From: Numida meleagris
Taxonomy: Eukaryota > Chordata > Aves > Galliformes > Numididae
Direction: 5' to 3'
DNA length: 64,000 nt
Assembly: GCF_002078875.1 (NCBI RefSeq)
Contig: NC_034409.1
Coordinates: 104,952,990-105,016,989 of the forward strand
Numbering within the stretch: the first letter of the stretch is position 1; each line of letters starts with the position of its first letter. The position numbers were made by a program, and so were the translations under genes. The notes under the pieces were generated by a model that saw only the letters and a list, made by a program, of their open reading frames with translations, was not told where the DNA came from and made no database searches. Positions 53,440 through 64,000 of the stretch are shown piece after piece.

Positions 53440-53560
53440 CCTGAGGCCATGTTTGTTTTAGGTAAGTATGCTTTAGGAGTTAAGATAAAGGAGGGGCTGA
53501 GAGGCCAAGACAAGCAGCCAGCCTGCCGCAGAAACAGCAGGCTTTAGATCATCAAAAACC
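53440..53560 (+). promoter_or_regulatory. Probable RIPPLY3 proximal promoter and 5' UTR
   Basis: There is no CpG island in front of RIPPLY3. A TATA-like AAGATAAAG lies at about 53483-53490, some 70 bp before the ATG, followed by a GC-richer stretch. If it is used, transcription would start near 53515 with a short leader. This rests on position only. Confidence 0.25.
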
Positions 53561-53670
53561 ATGGAGGGTGCAGCTGTAGATTTCTTGCTCCAGGCTACAG
53601 TGGATCACATCTGTCAGTGCTTCAGAGATGCCCAGCAACGCTCACTCAATCCGAGAGAGCAGCCAGAGAG
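53561..53670 (+). CDS. RIPPLY3: RIPPLY3 coding exon 1 (residues 1-36)
   Basis: The ATG sits in ACCATGG. The exon encodes [20 protein letters not shown] and ends in PREQPE plus AG, with donor GTAAGA, phase 2. The phase fits exon 2 exactly. The N-terminal peptide has no motif I recognise, and this part of the family varies, so this is the least certain exon of the gene. Confidence 0.78.
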
Positions 53671-56600
53671 GTAAGACAGAGGCAGGAAGAAAACTTTTTT
53701 CACCAGCTTTCCTTTCAAAACTCCAGCAGAAATATTGAAAAAACAGGACCCCCTTAAAACAGAAATCCAGTCGAAGGAGAGAGATTGTAGCTGTCTCTAA
53801 GCATCGCTATCCCCTTTAAAATAAGACTGCCAGCTATATCATAGAGTTAGCAGTAAATGGATTCCACCAATAAGAACACGGTCACTTTAAAGATGGCTAA
53901 GAAGCTCAGACTGTAAGTACCATTTGAATGTAATAATTCTAGTATTGAGCAGAAAATGAAAACCAATTTTAATCTCCAGAAATAAGAGGCAAAATAACTT
54001 TCTGAAAACTTTTAATTTGGAACTGATTTTTTTTTCTGATATTTTATTATTTTCAGTCAAGTGTTTCGGAATTTACTTGTAAACAAAAGCAAATGAACAA
54101 TAAGCTTTCAATAACTGTTTTTTAAAAAAATTATTTAGCTTTTCCATCTGAAATAACTTCAATTTCCCCTATCAAAAAAATGCTAATTAGATCCAATATC
54201 CCATGTTACTTTAATGTTCTCTAATCATTAAATGATCAGGCACTCAGTGATCATATGTGACCTTTAATTAGACATAGTGCCAAAGAGGGAGAGTTACTTT
54301 TCATTTTACAGCAGTACTACATAAATAGAAAATACTTCAGTATTAATTACATCATCATTTGGAGTTCAGTGCAGTCCCTTTGGGCTGTGAAATCTTAAAA
54401 GGAAATGATACCTTAGCTATAAATGTACAAATGATTGTCTAGGTTGTTTAATCAGATCATAGACAGAAGACAGACCAATATTGCCATAGAAATCAGACTT
54501 ACCAAATCAAAATGAATCTTTTGCAACTTGGGATATTCTATGATTTTGTGACCAAAATGTGCTGAGAAAAAAATTGTGGGGTTTTTTTTTTTTTTTTTTT
54601 TTTTTGTTTTTCAAAAGATGCTTGCAGAAACTAACAAAAGAACTTCTGTTTTATGGATATTCTATGCATATTACCACAGACAATTAACTGTGGGAGCGCT
54701 GTTCTATCTTAATCTTTCAGCAGCCCTGTGTTATGGAGGCCCTGGATGCCCACAGCCAGGGATGGTGAAATGGCAGAGAATCAACAAATGGTGAGATTAA
54801 ATTCTGGAGAAAATAATCCTTATCGAAAACAGGTGCAGAAACGAAAGCTATTTGAACACAGAAAATGTGGCTTGGTCTTCTATTCATTTCCATTTTCAAT
54901 TTCAAAGTATTTCCTTCAGCACTGACAAATGTTTCCAATTATGATGCTCCATACATGGCAATGTGTAAGAGTATCTCTAATTTTGTATCAGATATAGAAT
55001 CATCATCAGCTCGTAAAAGCTGCAGGAAACACTGCTTACTAAGACAACTCATATTTCAACATGAGTTTTTATTTCTTTACAAAAATAAGAATATTCTCAG
55101 TTTGAAATTTCCACACTTAATCCATATGTGATATTTTGTATACGGGAGAAAAGACTTTGGGTGAAAATGATTCTGAGGTAAAATTTTAAAAATACCTTTA
55201 AGTGAACAATTGTATTGGTTGATTTTTGAGAGGGATGTTGCTATAGCTAAAGCAACTAGAAAATCAACAGAAAAATCAATGTAAAAGTTCTTACTGGCAA
55301 ATTCCTACTCTGAAAGGCCCACCAATTAATAACTAGTTTTACTTATTCATTTGGGAAGACTTGTTAGACAAGAGGATAAAACTAAAGAGAGATATAAGCA
55401 CATTCAAAATAGGTCCCAACACTGCAAACTTTAAAAAAAAATGTATTGAAATGGTGCTCCAGTGCTTAGTTTTTAGGACTTGTGTGAGGTTTTGCAGCAT
55501 CAGATCCACATCTACATCTTCAACTTTTTCCCAAGGGCTCAGCAGGTTAGGACATCAGCTTTCCTTAGTGTAAACCTTTAAAGGTTCACAATTTCTAACA
55601 CATTCTAATACATGTAATGCCTTTCCTATCACGTATTTTTTGCCTTCTGAAGATGGAGGCTGTAGCTGCACAGATCTGTTGGAGAGCCATGCTCCTGGCA
55701 GGCACCTTAGGGAAAGCCTGTGTAAGAGCATCCTTCCCAGAGGCACCTGTAAATTTGCTAAGGATGAGAGCAGTGCTACTCTCACAAGAGGTGTTAACAT
55801 TTGCAGGTTTTTATGATTATTGTGACCTTCATTTGAAAAAAATTAGTATTGGCCAAATTTTGTATTGAAATTTAAAATTGATTTTTGCTACCCAGTTTGT
55901 TCTATCAAAAATGCATGCTTTTTAAATCACTGAATAGAAATACAGATGCCAGTTGTCTCATGATTTAGCTGTTCAGACTCTTAATGTGCTCATGGGATCT
56001 CTGATTACAGCTAAGCTTGCTGACTTGAACATTACATCTCCAATCTGCTCATTAGTATAGATAAAGGTGTATTTTATAATACCTTAAACCCCCCAGTCTC
56101 TTAAACTGACTGAAAATCCTCTTCTTTCAATCACTGATCTTCTATTTGGTGGCTTTACTATATCACCAGTCTCTACAGAGATTCTTAAACAGAATGTACT
56201 ATACTTCATAGCTTTATGGTTCACGGTTCATAAAACATATAAACGGAAAGGCTTTGTTAAATGCAAAACTATAGGCAGCCTGTGGGCACAAATAATACCT
56301 GAAGTATGTTTAGTTGGAATAAAAAAACTCAGAACACCAAACAAAGGAACATAACCATATAATTTTACAGATGCTTGTAGAAGAGAAGAGTGAAGCATTT
56401 TTAGCCTATTCTGTATAATAGCATGTCTCTTTACAGGCACAACCGGATGGTCAGCTAACAAATTTTAGAGCGAAAGGAGCCCTGGGGTTTCAACATCCAG
56501 TGAGGTGAGTTAAATCCAGGGAAATTAACAGCCTGAAAGAAAATATTTCTTCTAGAGAGAAGTATTACTTTGTCTCTGGAGTGTCTCTTTGTAATAGTGC

Positions 56601-57828
56601 ATTTTAACTACTCACCAAACTCCATAGGTATTTATTCCCCCACAAGGAAAGATGCCCCGGCTGAACAGAACCTGAAACAATACTCCAGTAATGAAAATAA
56701 GAAAAGAGTCACCTTAAAAACATCCCACTTAATCTAATTTATATTTGCATTGACTAATGTTATTCCAAATCTACAAAGTCCAAATAATGAATATGAACAG
56801 ATACTAATGCAGCGTGACTTATTATAGATATCTGTTTTAAGTCTGCTGAAATTTGCTCTTTAATAAAAATTGAACTCTAGGTACATCTTCTTCGCTATTT
56901 CCTTGTCTTAGAGGAATTATAATACTTTCCACTACCATTTAAATTCTGTATGGCTTAATGATATAGAAACCCCTGATGTGGACTTTTACTTACAAGAGGA
57001 AAATTAATGGAATAACCCTCTACTTTACAAGCAAATTTTAAATTAATTGAAAACTGGCGTAAGTGGAACAAAGAACTAGATGTGCACACATATGCATGCA
57101 AAACTCATGAACATATGTAAAAAGACCAAATAAAATTTTGCTTTAGTGGGAAAACAGGTAAAAACCTGAAATGTAAATTAATACACATTCAAGATTTCAA
57201 TTAAAATCATTTTTGTAATACAGTAATTTTGAAATAAATCTCTTCCACCTCAACACTAAAAAAACTAAGAACAACTTGTGTGCAAGAGGCAACCCACCCC
57301 AATCTTAATATGGCGTCTTAATCTTAATTCCAGAATCACAAAACTTTTTTCAACCTTCTTGCAGTTACATAGAACACTTCCATGTACTGTGCTAAATATA
57401 AAACAAAACAAAAAATCTCAAGCGCACATCACTGCCCTGTCAACACTTTATCAGGGAGGGACCTCAGATACTTGCAATACAAAATATCCCCAAAGTAACT
57501 GAGGTAATTAAAGTTAATAGTATGTTTTAGTCAGCAACTTTTATTTTAAAAGACAAGGAGTCCCAGGATTTTTCTGCCTTCAGAGAAAGAAAAAAATAAT
57601 AATTTTAATAGCCAAGCTAGGTTAGCTGGGAAAGTGTCTCATGGTTTTAATTTTTCTTTTTAAATATGCTTTCTCATCAGACTTTATTTGCCCAAATCCA
57701 AATGCCAGAAGTTTCTTAACAACATTGGAGAGAAGGTTCTGGCTAACTTTCCAGTACAAGCCACAATTCACTTCTACAACGATGACACTGACTCTGAAGA
57801 AGATGAAGAAGAATCCAGTTCAGCCTAA
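53561..57828 (+). CDS. RIPPLY3: RIPPLY3, T-box-binding transcriptional co-repressor, complete; four coding exons
   Basis: Ripply proteins recruit Groucho/TLE co-repressors through a WRPW motif and bind T-box factors through the Ripply homology domain. RIPPLY3 acts with Tbx1 in pharyngeal and heart-field development. Coding exons are 53561-53670, 54721-54790, 56437-56504 and 57681-57828, with exon-end phases 2, 0 and 2, giving 131 residues. WRPW is at residues 42-45. The Ripply domain starts FQHPVR at residue 78 and continues [27 protein letters not shown]. The acidic tail ends [10 protein letters not shown]. The first ATG after an in-frame stop at 53498-53500 was taken as start, and its context ACCATGG is a strong Kozak match. 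The length is short compared with mammalian forms as I recall them. Confidence 0.93.
53671..54720 (+). other. RIPPLY3 intron 1
   Basis: 1.05-kb intron, GTAAGA to TTTCAG. It contains a run of 24 T at 54582-54605. A homeodomain-type AT-rich segment (TAATCATTAAATGATCA, then CCTTTAATTAGACATA) lies near 54222-54277 and might be regulatory. Confidence 0.85.
54582..54605. repeat. Poly(T) run of 24
   Basis: Uninterrupted T run about 115 bp upstream of RIPPLY3 exon 2, followed by G and more T. No adjacent LINE or SINE body is recognisable in antisense. Confidence 0.9.
54721..54790 (+). CDS. RIPPLY3: RIPPLY3 coding exon 2 with the WRPW motif
   Basis: The exon starts after AATCTTTCAG. With the phase-2 end of exon 1 it reads [24 protein letters not shown] and stops at donor GTGAGA, phase 0. 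WRPW is the Groucho/TLE-binding tetrapeptide that defines the family. The acceptor is a tandem CAGCAG. Use of the second AG (exon start 54724) removes one serine and keeps the frame. Confidence 0.93.
54791..56436 (+). other. RIPPLY3 intron 2
   Basis: 1.65-kb intron from GTGAGA to TTTACAG. Apart from short AT-rich tracts I see nothing in it. The short open frames on both strands have no family features. Confidence 0.85.
56437..56504 (+). CDS. RIPPLY3: RIPPLY3 coding exon 3, start of the Ripply homology domain
   Basis: This 68-nt exon follows acceptor TCTCTTTACAG and ends before GTGAGT, from phase 0 to phase 2. It encodes [20 protein letters not shown] then PV, and the split Arg codon (AG+A) joins it to exon 4 as [13 protein letters not shown]. 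That is the exact junction expected in Ripply proteins. Confidence 0.94.
56505..57680 (+). other. RIPPLY3 intron 3
   Basis: 1.18-kb intron from GTGAGT to CTCATCAG, AT-rich. No element was recognised. Confidence 0.85.
57681..57828 (+). CDS. RIPPLY3: RIPPLY3 coding exon 4, rest of the Ripply domain, acidic tail and stop
   Basis: The acceptor is GCTTTCTCATCAG. The exon completes Arg83 and encodes [20 protein letters not shown], then [15 protein letters not shown] and the acidic C-terminus [14 protein letters not shown]. The stop is TAA at 57826-57828. The block [16 protein letters not shown] is the most conserved part of all Ripply proteins. Confidence 0.95.
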
Positions 57829-58055
57829 TAATTAACAATTGCCAGCCTTTCCAAATACATAGTTATAAAGAAATTAAAAAGGAACTGTCAAGAATGTATG
57901 GACAAACATCTGACTGAAAAAAGAAGCACATCAAAGCTCATATGAAGACTATTTATAGCTATCTAACCAAGAAGAATGAGTCGATGCAACTGGAAACAGA
58001 GGAAATCCTTTTGTGTTTCAAAAGACTTTGAAATAAAACCATGAAACTTAACTAA
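57829..58055 (+). other. RIPPLY3: RIPPLY3 3' untranslated region with poly(A) signal
   Basis: The sequence is non-coding after the TAA. A canonical AATAAA lies at 58032-58037, about 205 bp after the stop. Cleavage would be expected 10-25 bp further on. The end given is approximate, and later AATAAA-like sites could make longer transcripts. Confidence 0.55.
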
Positions 58056-61036
58056 AAGATTATAATGTTTTTAATTGTGTTGGTTTGAACAACAGTTGAA
58101 TTAGGAAACTTGAGGAACGCTGCATTTAGTTACTCACTTTCTTTTACACGCAGCACGGAAATAGGACTATTTATGGGGCAAAATAATGTAATACAGAGCC
58201 CCAGAATAAACCAAAGGCTTTGAACCACAATGTTTTTAAGAATTTAACTAAGAAATGATTTCAAATGCAAAGAACATTGCATATTATTTCTGTGGAACAT
58301 ATTTATTCTGACATGAACACTGTATGAGAGATTAACCTAATCCATTTCAACTTCCAGTCAAAACAAGTTTTAAATGACAGTCTTGTGATGTCTTCTGTTA
58401 TTCTCAGATTTTCCCCCTCTAATCAGAGGAGTGCCTTTCTGTCAGTCAGAAAAGTCACTTAAACACTATGATGTAATTTAATGGCACATTAAAACATGAG
58501 TTATGTACTATTGTTGTTTTGGTCTTATTTATTACAACATTCAAATCTTATTTCTACAGGTTAGCGTGCTTGAGTCTATGATCTTAATACATCTGACTTA
58601 CTGTTGATTCCTATCTGGCGTGTATCTTACCATTCTGATATTTCTTTTGCACTGATATTCAGAAAGACCTAAATTACTAATTTTCACAAGCATCTTTACT
58701 GTAATTAACAATGTCAATATATCTGTCCCTACACATTTAATCCATTAGGAAAAAAAATAAAAGCTTGATATAATCTGTTCTGTTTAAGCTTTTGTTTGCA
58801 TAAATAGTATGAGCTCAGGGAGTCTGCCAGTACTTGTGTTGCTATGCCAGCATTTTTTTACATGGCGCAAGGATAAGGTGTTTGGTCACAACATGTTTCA
58901 GAATTATGCTTGAGTTATCTCTAACTAAAACTGTCATATTTTCTCCAGAGAAAAGGCAAAGGCAGCACCCAAGGCTCTTGACCCATACTACTCTTGGTGG
59001 CGTAGATAAGGTCAGGTGGTTACAAGCGTGTTAGATATTCCTCTTAGTACAATATACTGTCAAAGTTAGAGTATTATAAATTGTAAGTCTAGCAAAGTAA
59101 GATTCCAAATGAGCCGTCGCATTAGAATGGAAGATCTTTTATTTTTTCAGAAACTCCATTTACATACTAGAAAGTGGATCTATTAATTAAATGTACACAA
59201 GGAGACAGCATCCTGTAACATAATTAAAAGAACTAGATTAATTTGTAAATCCCAATATGACAAAAGAAAATTCAGCTTTTTGACACTTCACTCGTTCATC
59301 ATCTCCATATATTCCCTTCCCAACAAATACAACCATATAGACACTTCAGAGATCTTTCATTTCTTTCACTAGAGATCATAAGATTATATATGCTCCAGTT
59401 TCAACATTATCTGGTTCGTAGCACATTTAAGCAGAACATCCAAGATCACTTAACAGGTCAGTTATAATGACGTGCTTCCAACACTGGTCAAATTATTCTT
59501 CATTAAGGCTCAACTTCTTCCTCGCCAGAAGCTCTTATTCTCAGTTGGCTTCAGTCAGAACATCTGACGTTCTGCTCTCACTTGCTGAGTCCTGAACAGC
59601 ACTTCTCACCTTTTAACACAACTCTGTGTGCATCCACACTGTTATTTTTCTCTCACACAAACCAAACTCATATTGCTAAAGTGCTCAGAACTCCACTGAA
59701 GGCTACTGGAATCTAGAGAGATGCGCTGAGTGTTCTACCTGCCTCCCTTGTGAAAATGGTTCAGTAGCTTGGTAGTTATCCCACATCTCCACGCTGAGTA
59801 GTGCCTCCTAACAAACACATTACACTGAAGAGCTACTTGCATTACACAGACGATTTCACCATGTAAGGACCCATGATACAAAATAACAAACCAGCAAAAA
59901 CATTCTGCAGGTTCTTCCTTGCTAATCCTTAACTTTCTGCAAGGCCATGCCTCCTGTTACTTTCCCCTACGCAATTTGTCTGCCCTGAAATGTGTTCATT
60001 AGGAGTGTAGAATAAACCTTGCTGTTAGAAAAAAACAACTGGATAACAGATATCCGTAGGTAGTTGGAAATACGAAAATAAATCACCTTACATATATGCA
60101 GAGGTCTGGCAGCATTGCATCAGCAGACACTGATTCAGTTTCTCAGTCAGTACCACTCTGACTACATCCCATTTGCTTTCCCCTTTATCATCAAATTCCA
60201 TTTTCAAATTCAGGTAATACTGCTATACTATTTTCATTACTGGTAATATATAGCTACAGTTATTAGCGGAAGACAAAATTATATTATTCTTTTTCCCACC
60301 AAGCCAGCAATTTATTTTTTTGTGTGTGTCAGATAACTGACAATCTATTCATGTTACGATGCCAACATAAACTTATTTGCACACTTAAATAAAATGTGCA
60401 TTCTGATCCCTCACCCGTTTGTTAACAACTAAGTAAGGACTAAAAGTGAACCAATTATAGCATCCCTGCTGCTCAACTGCAGTTAACTTTCTGTTTTCAG
60501 TTCTAGTTTGTTACCTCATCTGCAGTTTGACCTTGTGAAGTTTTCAGTGACCTTAGAATCATCCATCAGTTCCAGGAAAAAGATAACAAAGCATCCCCAA
60601 ATAACGACTTAATCATGAACACACTACTTCAAAGGCAAGGCTAGCAATGTACCATCTTACAGATTAATTTGTTGGCTCTGGATCTTTGTTTCACAGAACT
60701 TCCGTTAGCAGTTCCATAACTGTAATGTTTCCAGCAAATGCTACCTTTTGATTTCCGCTGTTTGTTTAAAATTACGAAAGCTGGAAGTTGAATGCTGGAG
60801 AAGTATTTAGACAAGGTCTATGATTTTATTTCTACTGTCTGTGTTCGTGTGAAAAGTAAAAAAAAAGTTATTTACAAAACAGTCTTGAATCCTATTTCCA
60901 AGCTCTTTTAAGACAAACTCATGAACAATACATATGTCTAAGGGAAGAATATCCATTACATGATGTAATATTTTGTTATTTTTTTTACACAATAATAATT
61001 TTTGTTTTAATCCAAATTATCACGGGGGCAATTTTC

Positions 61037-61052
61037 TTTTTTTTTTTTTTTT
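61037..61052. repeat. Poly(T) run of 16
   Basis: Uninterrupted T run in intergenic DNA. Confidence 0.85.
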
Positions 61053-63031
61053 CCTAAACTACGTTTATACTGAGAGAATAACATCATCAACAGCACTAAA
61101 TTGCCACAGTTGAAACAAGGTAATCTTCACAATGGCCGTTTTTAAGAGCTCCAGAGACAAAATCTGTTCAAAGCACTGGAACACCTAACATTTAATTACG
61201 CTCCACACAATCATGATTTCTAAACTGGATTACTCTATCAGCTGCTTCTAGGTTCATAATTAAGTTGAGGCATCAACAGTGCAGCATACAAACAAAATCT
61301 ACTTCAACAACCTTTCTGGAAGGAAACTGTCAGAACAAGAAGATTAAATGTTTCCAAATCTTCCTCCTCAGACTGCAGTTCATTTCATGAATAGAGGGAG
61401 AGACAGAAAAAAAAAACTTCCATTCAAATTAGTTATTTTACATTTGACAGGAAATGTAACAGTACATCAGCGACCAGGACATTGCATTAAGTATTTTAGC
61501 CACTCAGACTCAAGTACCAAAGTAAAAGGTACATTATGGAACAAAATATGTTTACTTAGAAATTATTTATTAACTCTTTTCTTTGTGAATCAGAAATACT
61601 TAAATACTTTATCATTTACATCCATAAAAGAAAGTGAAGCCCATAGAAACTGCCTGGTTAAAAAAAAATCCTTTCAAATATTTTCTTTAAGTATTCCAAA
61701 GGAATTTTTGACTTCATTGCTGAGCCTCTCATAATATCTGTAGGTGGGAGCTTCTGCATGGATTTGAAGTACTAAAGAAACAATGCTCTGTATGAGGGCA
61801 AACATCTCAAAGCTTCTTGCCACTCTTACAAAACTGAATTGATACAGGTACAGCCAAGATGCTGGTTTGTTACACTTTCCAGGGCCAGAAAGGAGAACCA
61901 GAGAATAGGAAAAAAACTCAAATTCTGTTTAGGTTACCTTACTTTTACCTCCAACCTCACATTTAAGTTTTGTCACAGGATGGTTTGTTCTACGGTTATG
62001 ATCACTTCATAACGTTTGCGTCATTTAACTTACTGCATCTTAAGGCCTACTATACAGAATGACAAAACCTATTAGTATTACCTCACCCCCACCGTCTTTC
62101 TTTGTCTACTTGCCTCTATTTGTGAAGTAAAATTTGAGATGGGATGTTTCTTTTTGTTTCCTTTTCTTATTTCAGGCATTCTCTCTGTAGGAACAATAAA
62201 AAAAAACAAAACTGTGCTGTCTTTTCATATGTTTTGCTCCACATGACCATTTTCCTCTTCTATTACATCTCCTTGCTGACTCAGGTGTGGAAAAAGTAAA
62301 AAATACTTTTATTAATGAAATGTGTAAAAAAAAAAAACCAGCTGTGGCTACACAGAGAATTAAGCTCTACCACTTCATATGCATAGATTAAGTATGTGCA
62401 CTGACGCTTCCAAGCGTACAGTATTCAGTACAGTGCAATGCAATAAAAGACCAAAATCCAAGATAAAGTCATGGAAACGATTAAAAAGGAAAGCTATTCC
62501 CAACTTTTCTTTTTCAAAGTTAATATCATAAACACCATCTGTGTTGTTACTACCCTTCCCTCCACAGCTAAGATGGAAAGGAGAGAGACAATCTTTATCA
62601 TCATTACACAAATTTGGCAACCACAGCTCTATTATTTTCTTTGGCTTTCAATCTTTTTGTTTGAAACAGTAGACCTTTGTGATTTTTTATTACATATTTA
62701 CATATACGTATGCTCTGATACCATCTGAGGGGAACCTGTCTTATTAAATGAAGGTTGTACCAAGATGTGTAAATTCCCATTGGTCCCCAACACAATTAAA
62801 AATGTAGAAAAAAATTAGAAGTTGCATTAAAAAGCACAGCTCATTTAATCTTTTTTTTTTTTTTTCCCCAGGAAGGATAGAGCAATTGATCTGACTTTAA
62901 ACATTACTACTTGTTGTGCTAGAAAAAGATGCCATCAAAAGTCATAAGGGTGAAAGAGGGGGCAAGTTTAGTTTTTGCTTTTATTTATTTAGGTTTTGCG
63001 TCAGTCTGAGAAGAATGGATACCTGATATCC

Positions 63032-63049
63032 AAAGTCTTTAAAGACTTT
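63032..63049. repeat. Perfect 18-bp palindrome
   Basis: AAAGTCTTTAAAGACTTT is its own reverse complement with no loop. It lies in intergenic DNA downstream of RIPPLY3. Confidence 0.85.
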
Positions 63050-64000
63050 AAAGATGTATGTTTTGTAAAGAAAGGCACTATTAGCAACGCATTTCAATCA
63101 TTTCAGATTTTCCTTGAACACCAACATGTGAGGCAAAATCTATAAAAGTCCCCCTAAATAACTGTAGCTAAAGTATGCTATTTACAAAAGATGAAATCTC
63201 TCTTCTTTTTGCTGATAGAGTTGTATCTTTCACTTAATTGCAGCCATAGGCAGACTATGAAATGATGAATCCCAATCAAAACAGACATATCTCTCAGCAA
63301 AATACATTTATTATCCTATACATACACTGTGTTACCTAGTTTTATTTTGATCATAGAGGCAATTTCTGAAGTGTCAATTATGATTCGTAAGTTGAAGAAA
63401 AGGTCACTACAGTGCCTTTGAAGCACCACTACCCAGGAATGACAGAAAAGCAAAGATTGAGTTTCATGCCTGCAAGTTTTACTTAAACAAATGGCCCCAG
63501 TTTGCCTACACACTTAGGTGACTCTGTTAGTTTTCCCATAATTGTGAGGTCAGCAGTTAAATGAAATGGCAGATTCATCATTGATACAATCTTTGTCCAA
63601 GGTTTACAGTCCTTTAATTTGTGTGCCTTCAGGGCTTGGGGGCATTTTCCAGTAGCTTTTCTTTATCCTGAAGGGATTTAAGTATCCTTAGCAGGGGACT
63701 AAATTAATCCTTACATTAAATGATAACAGAAATGTAGCCTTCACTAGTTGTCAATTTAGAATTAAAAATGAAATTGCTTTCTCAAGAAGCAATAGGAACA
63801 TAGAAATTCCATAGGAAAAAAAGATTACAGTCAATACTGCAGTGTCTACAAGATGAATAGAGAATTGACAGAAGAGTAAACACATCTTCATGTATGTTGA
63901 TCATAAAACCCTGAATTCACCTTATAGATGGCTGCTTTGGCATGTAAATTAACTGAAGGGCAAAAATCGGGTTGGGGAAATAATAGTAACTGAGAGCAAG

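Larger units (their letters stand above)
58056..64000. other. Intergenic DNA downstream of RIPPLY3, nothing recognised
   Basis: About 6 kb of AT-rich DNA. It has poly(T) runs at 61037-61052 and about 62851-62867 and a perfect 18-bp palindrome at 63032-63049. The neighbour expected from vertebrate gene order, PIGP on the minus strand, is not recognisable. It should therefore lie to the right of the window. Confidence 0.55.

Noticed and set aside
61348..61734. 128-codon plus-strand frame downstream of RIPPLY3
   Set aside because: No family resemblance, ordinary AT-rich composition and no splice or promoter context. It could be checked for conservation but is not supported as a gene.
58056..64000. 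Search for PIGP, expected on minus after RIPPLY3
   Set aside because: No stretch resembling its membrane segments or its C-terminus was found. The gene probably starts beyond the window.
1..64000. CRISPR arrays, tRNA or rRNA genes, bacterial operons or phage
   Set aside because: No spaced direct repeats or recognisable tRNA/rRNA sequence were seen. The spliced genes, CpG island and CR1 elements show animal nuclear DNA.

Overview
The window looks like vertebrate nuclear DNA from a bird, most likely a galliform such as chicken or turkey. Several truncated CR1 LINEs are scattered through it, and there is a 549-bp internally deleted mariner copy of the GalluHop type. It is AT-rich, intron-dominated and split by one CpG island. 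It holds two protein genes in head-to-head order, HLCS on the minus strand and RIPPLY3 on the plus strand. As I recall it, the same order occurs in human 21q22.13 (SIM2 - HLCS - RIPPLY3 - PIGP).

HLCS (biotin-protein ligase) fills positions 1 to about 47,040 on the minus strand. Six coding exons were assembled by hand, and every junction has GT/AG borders and a matching phase: 47039-46800, 43790-43638, 40870-40708, 39102-38147, 35148-34966 and 8969-8698. Together they encode 655 residues of a long isoform. The gene runs off the left edge, so the catalytic biotin-binding and ATP-binding exons are not in the window. The start codon lies in a CpG island (about 46,450-47,340) with a CCAAT box and GC boxes. 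A second in-frame start, at 40759, matches the start of the shorter HLCS form.

The introns are mostly featureless AT-rich DNA. They contain the mariner copy (40032-40580), a hAT/Charlie-like relic (about 31554-31745), three or four CR1 pieces, microsatellites and several striking perfect or near-perfect short hairpins.

Between the two genes (about 47.3-53.5 kb) there are three CR1 fragments and no recognised gene. RIPPLY3 is complete: coding exons 53561-53670, 54721-54790, 56437-56504 and 57681-57828 encode 131 residues with the WRPW Groucho/TLE-binding motif, the Ripply homology domain and an acidic tail. Exon 2 is preceded by a tandem CAGCAG acceptor. From 58.1 to 64.0 kb I see only intergenic DNA; PIGP, expected next, is not recognisable.

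The two genes are not known to share a pathway. HLCS loads biotin onto carboxylases. RIPPLY3 is a developmental co-repressor of T-box factors. I found no sign of a new biological system. The items most worth a second look are the alternative N-termini of HLCS, the NAGNAG site of RIPPLY3, the short intronic hairpins and the mariner insertion close to an HLCS exon.
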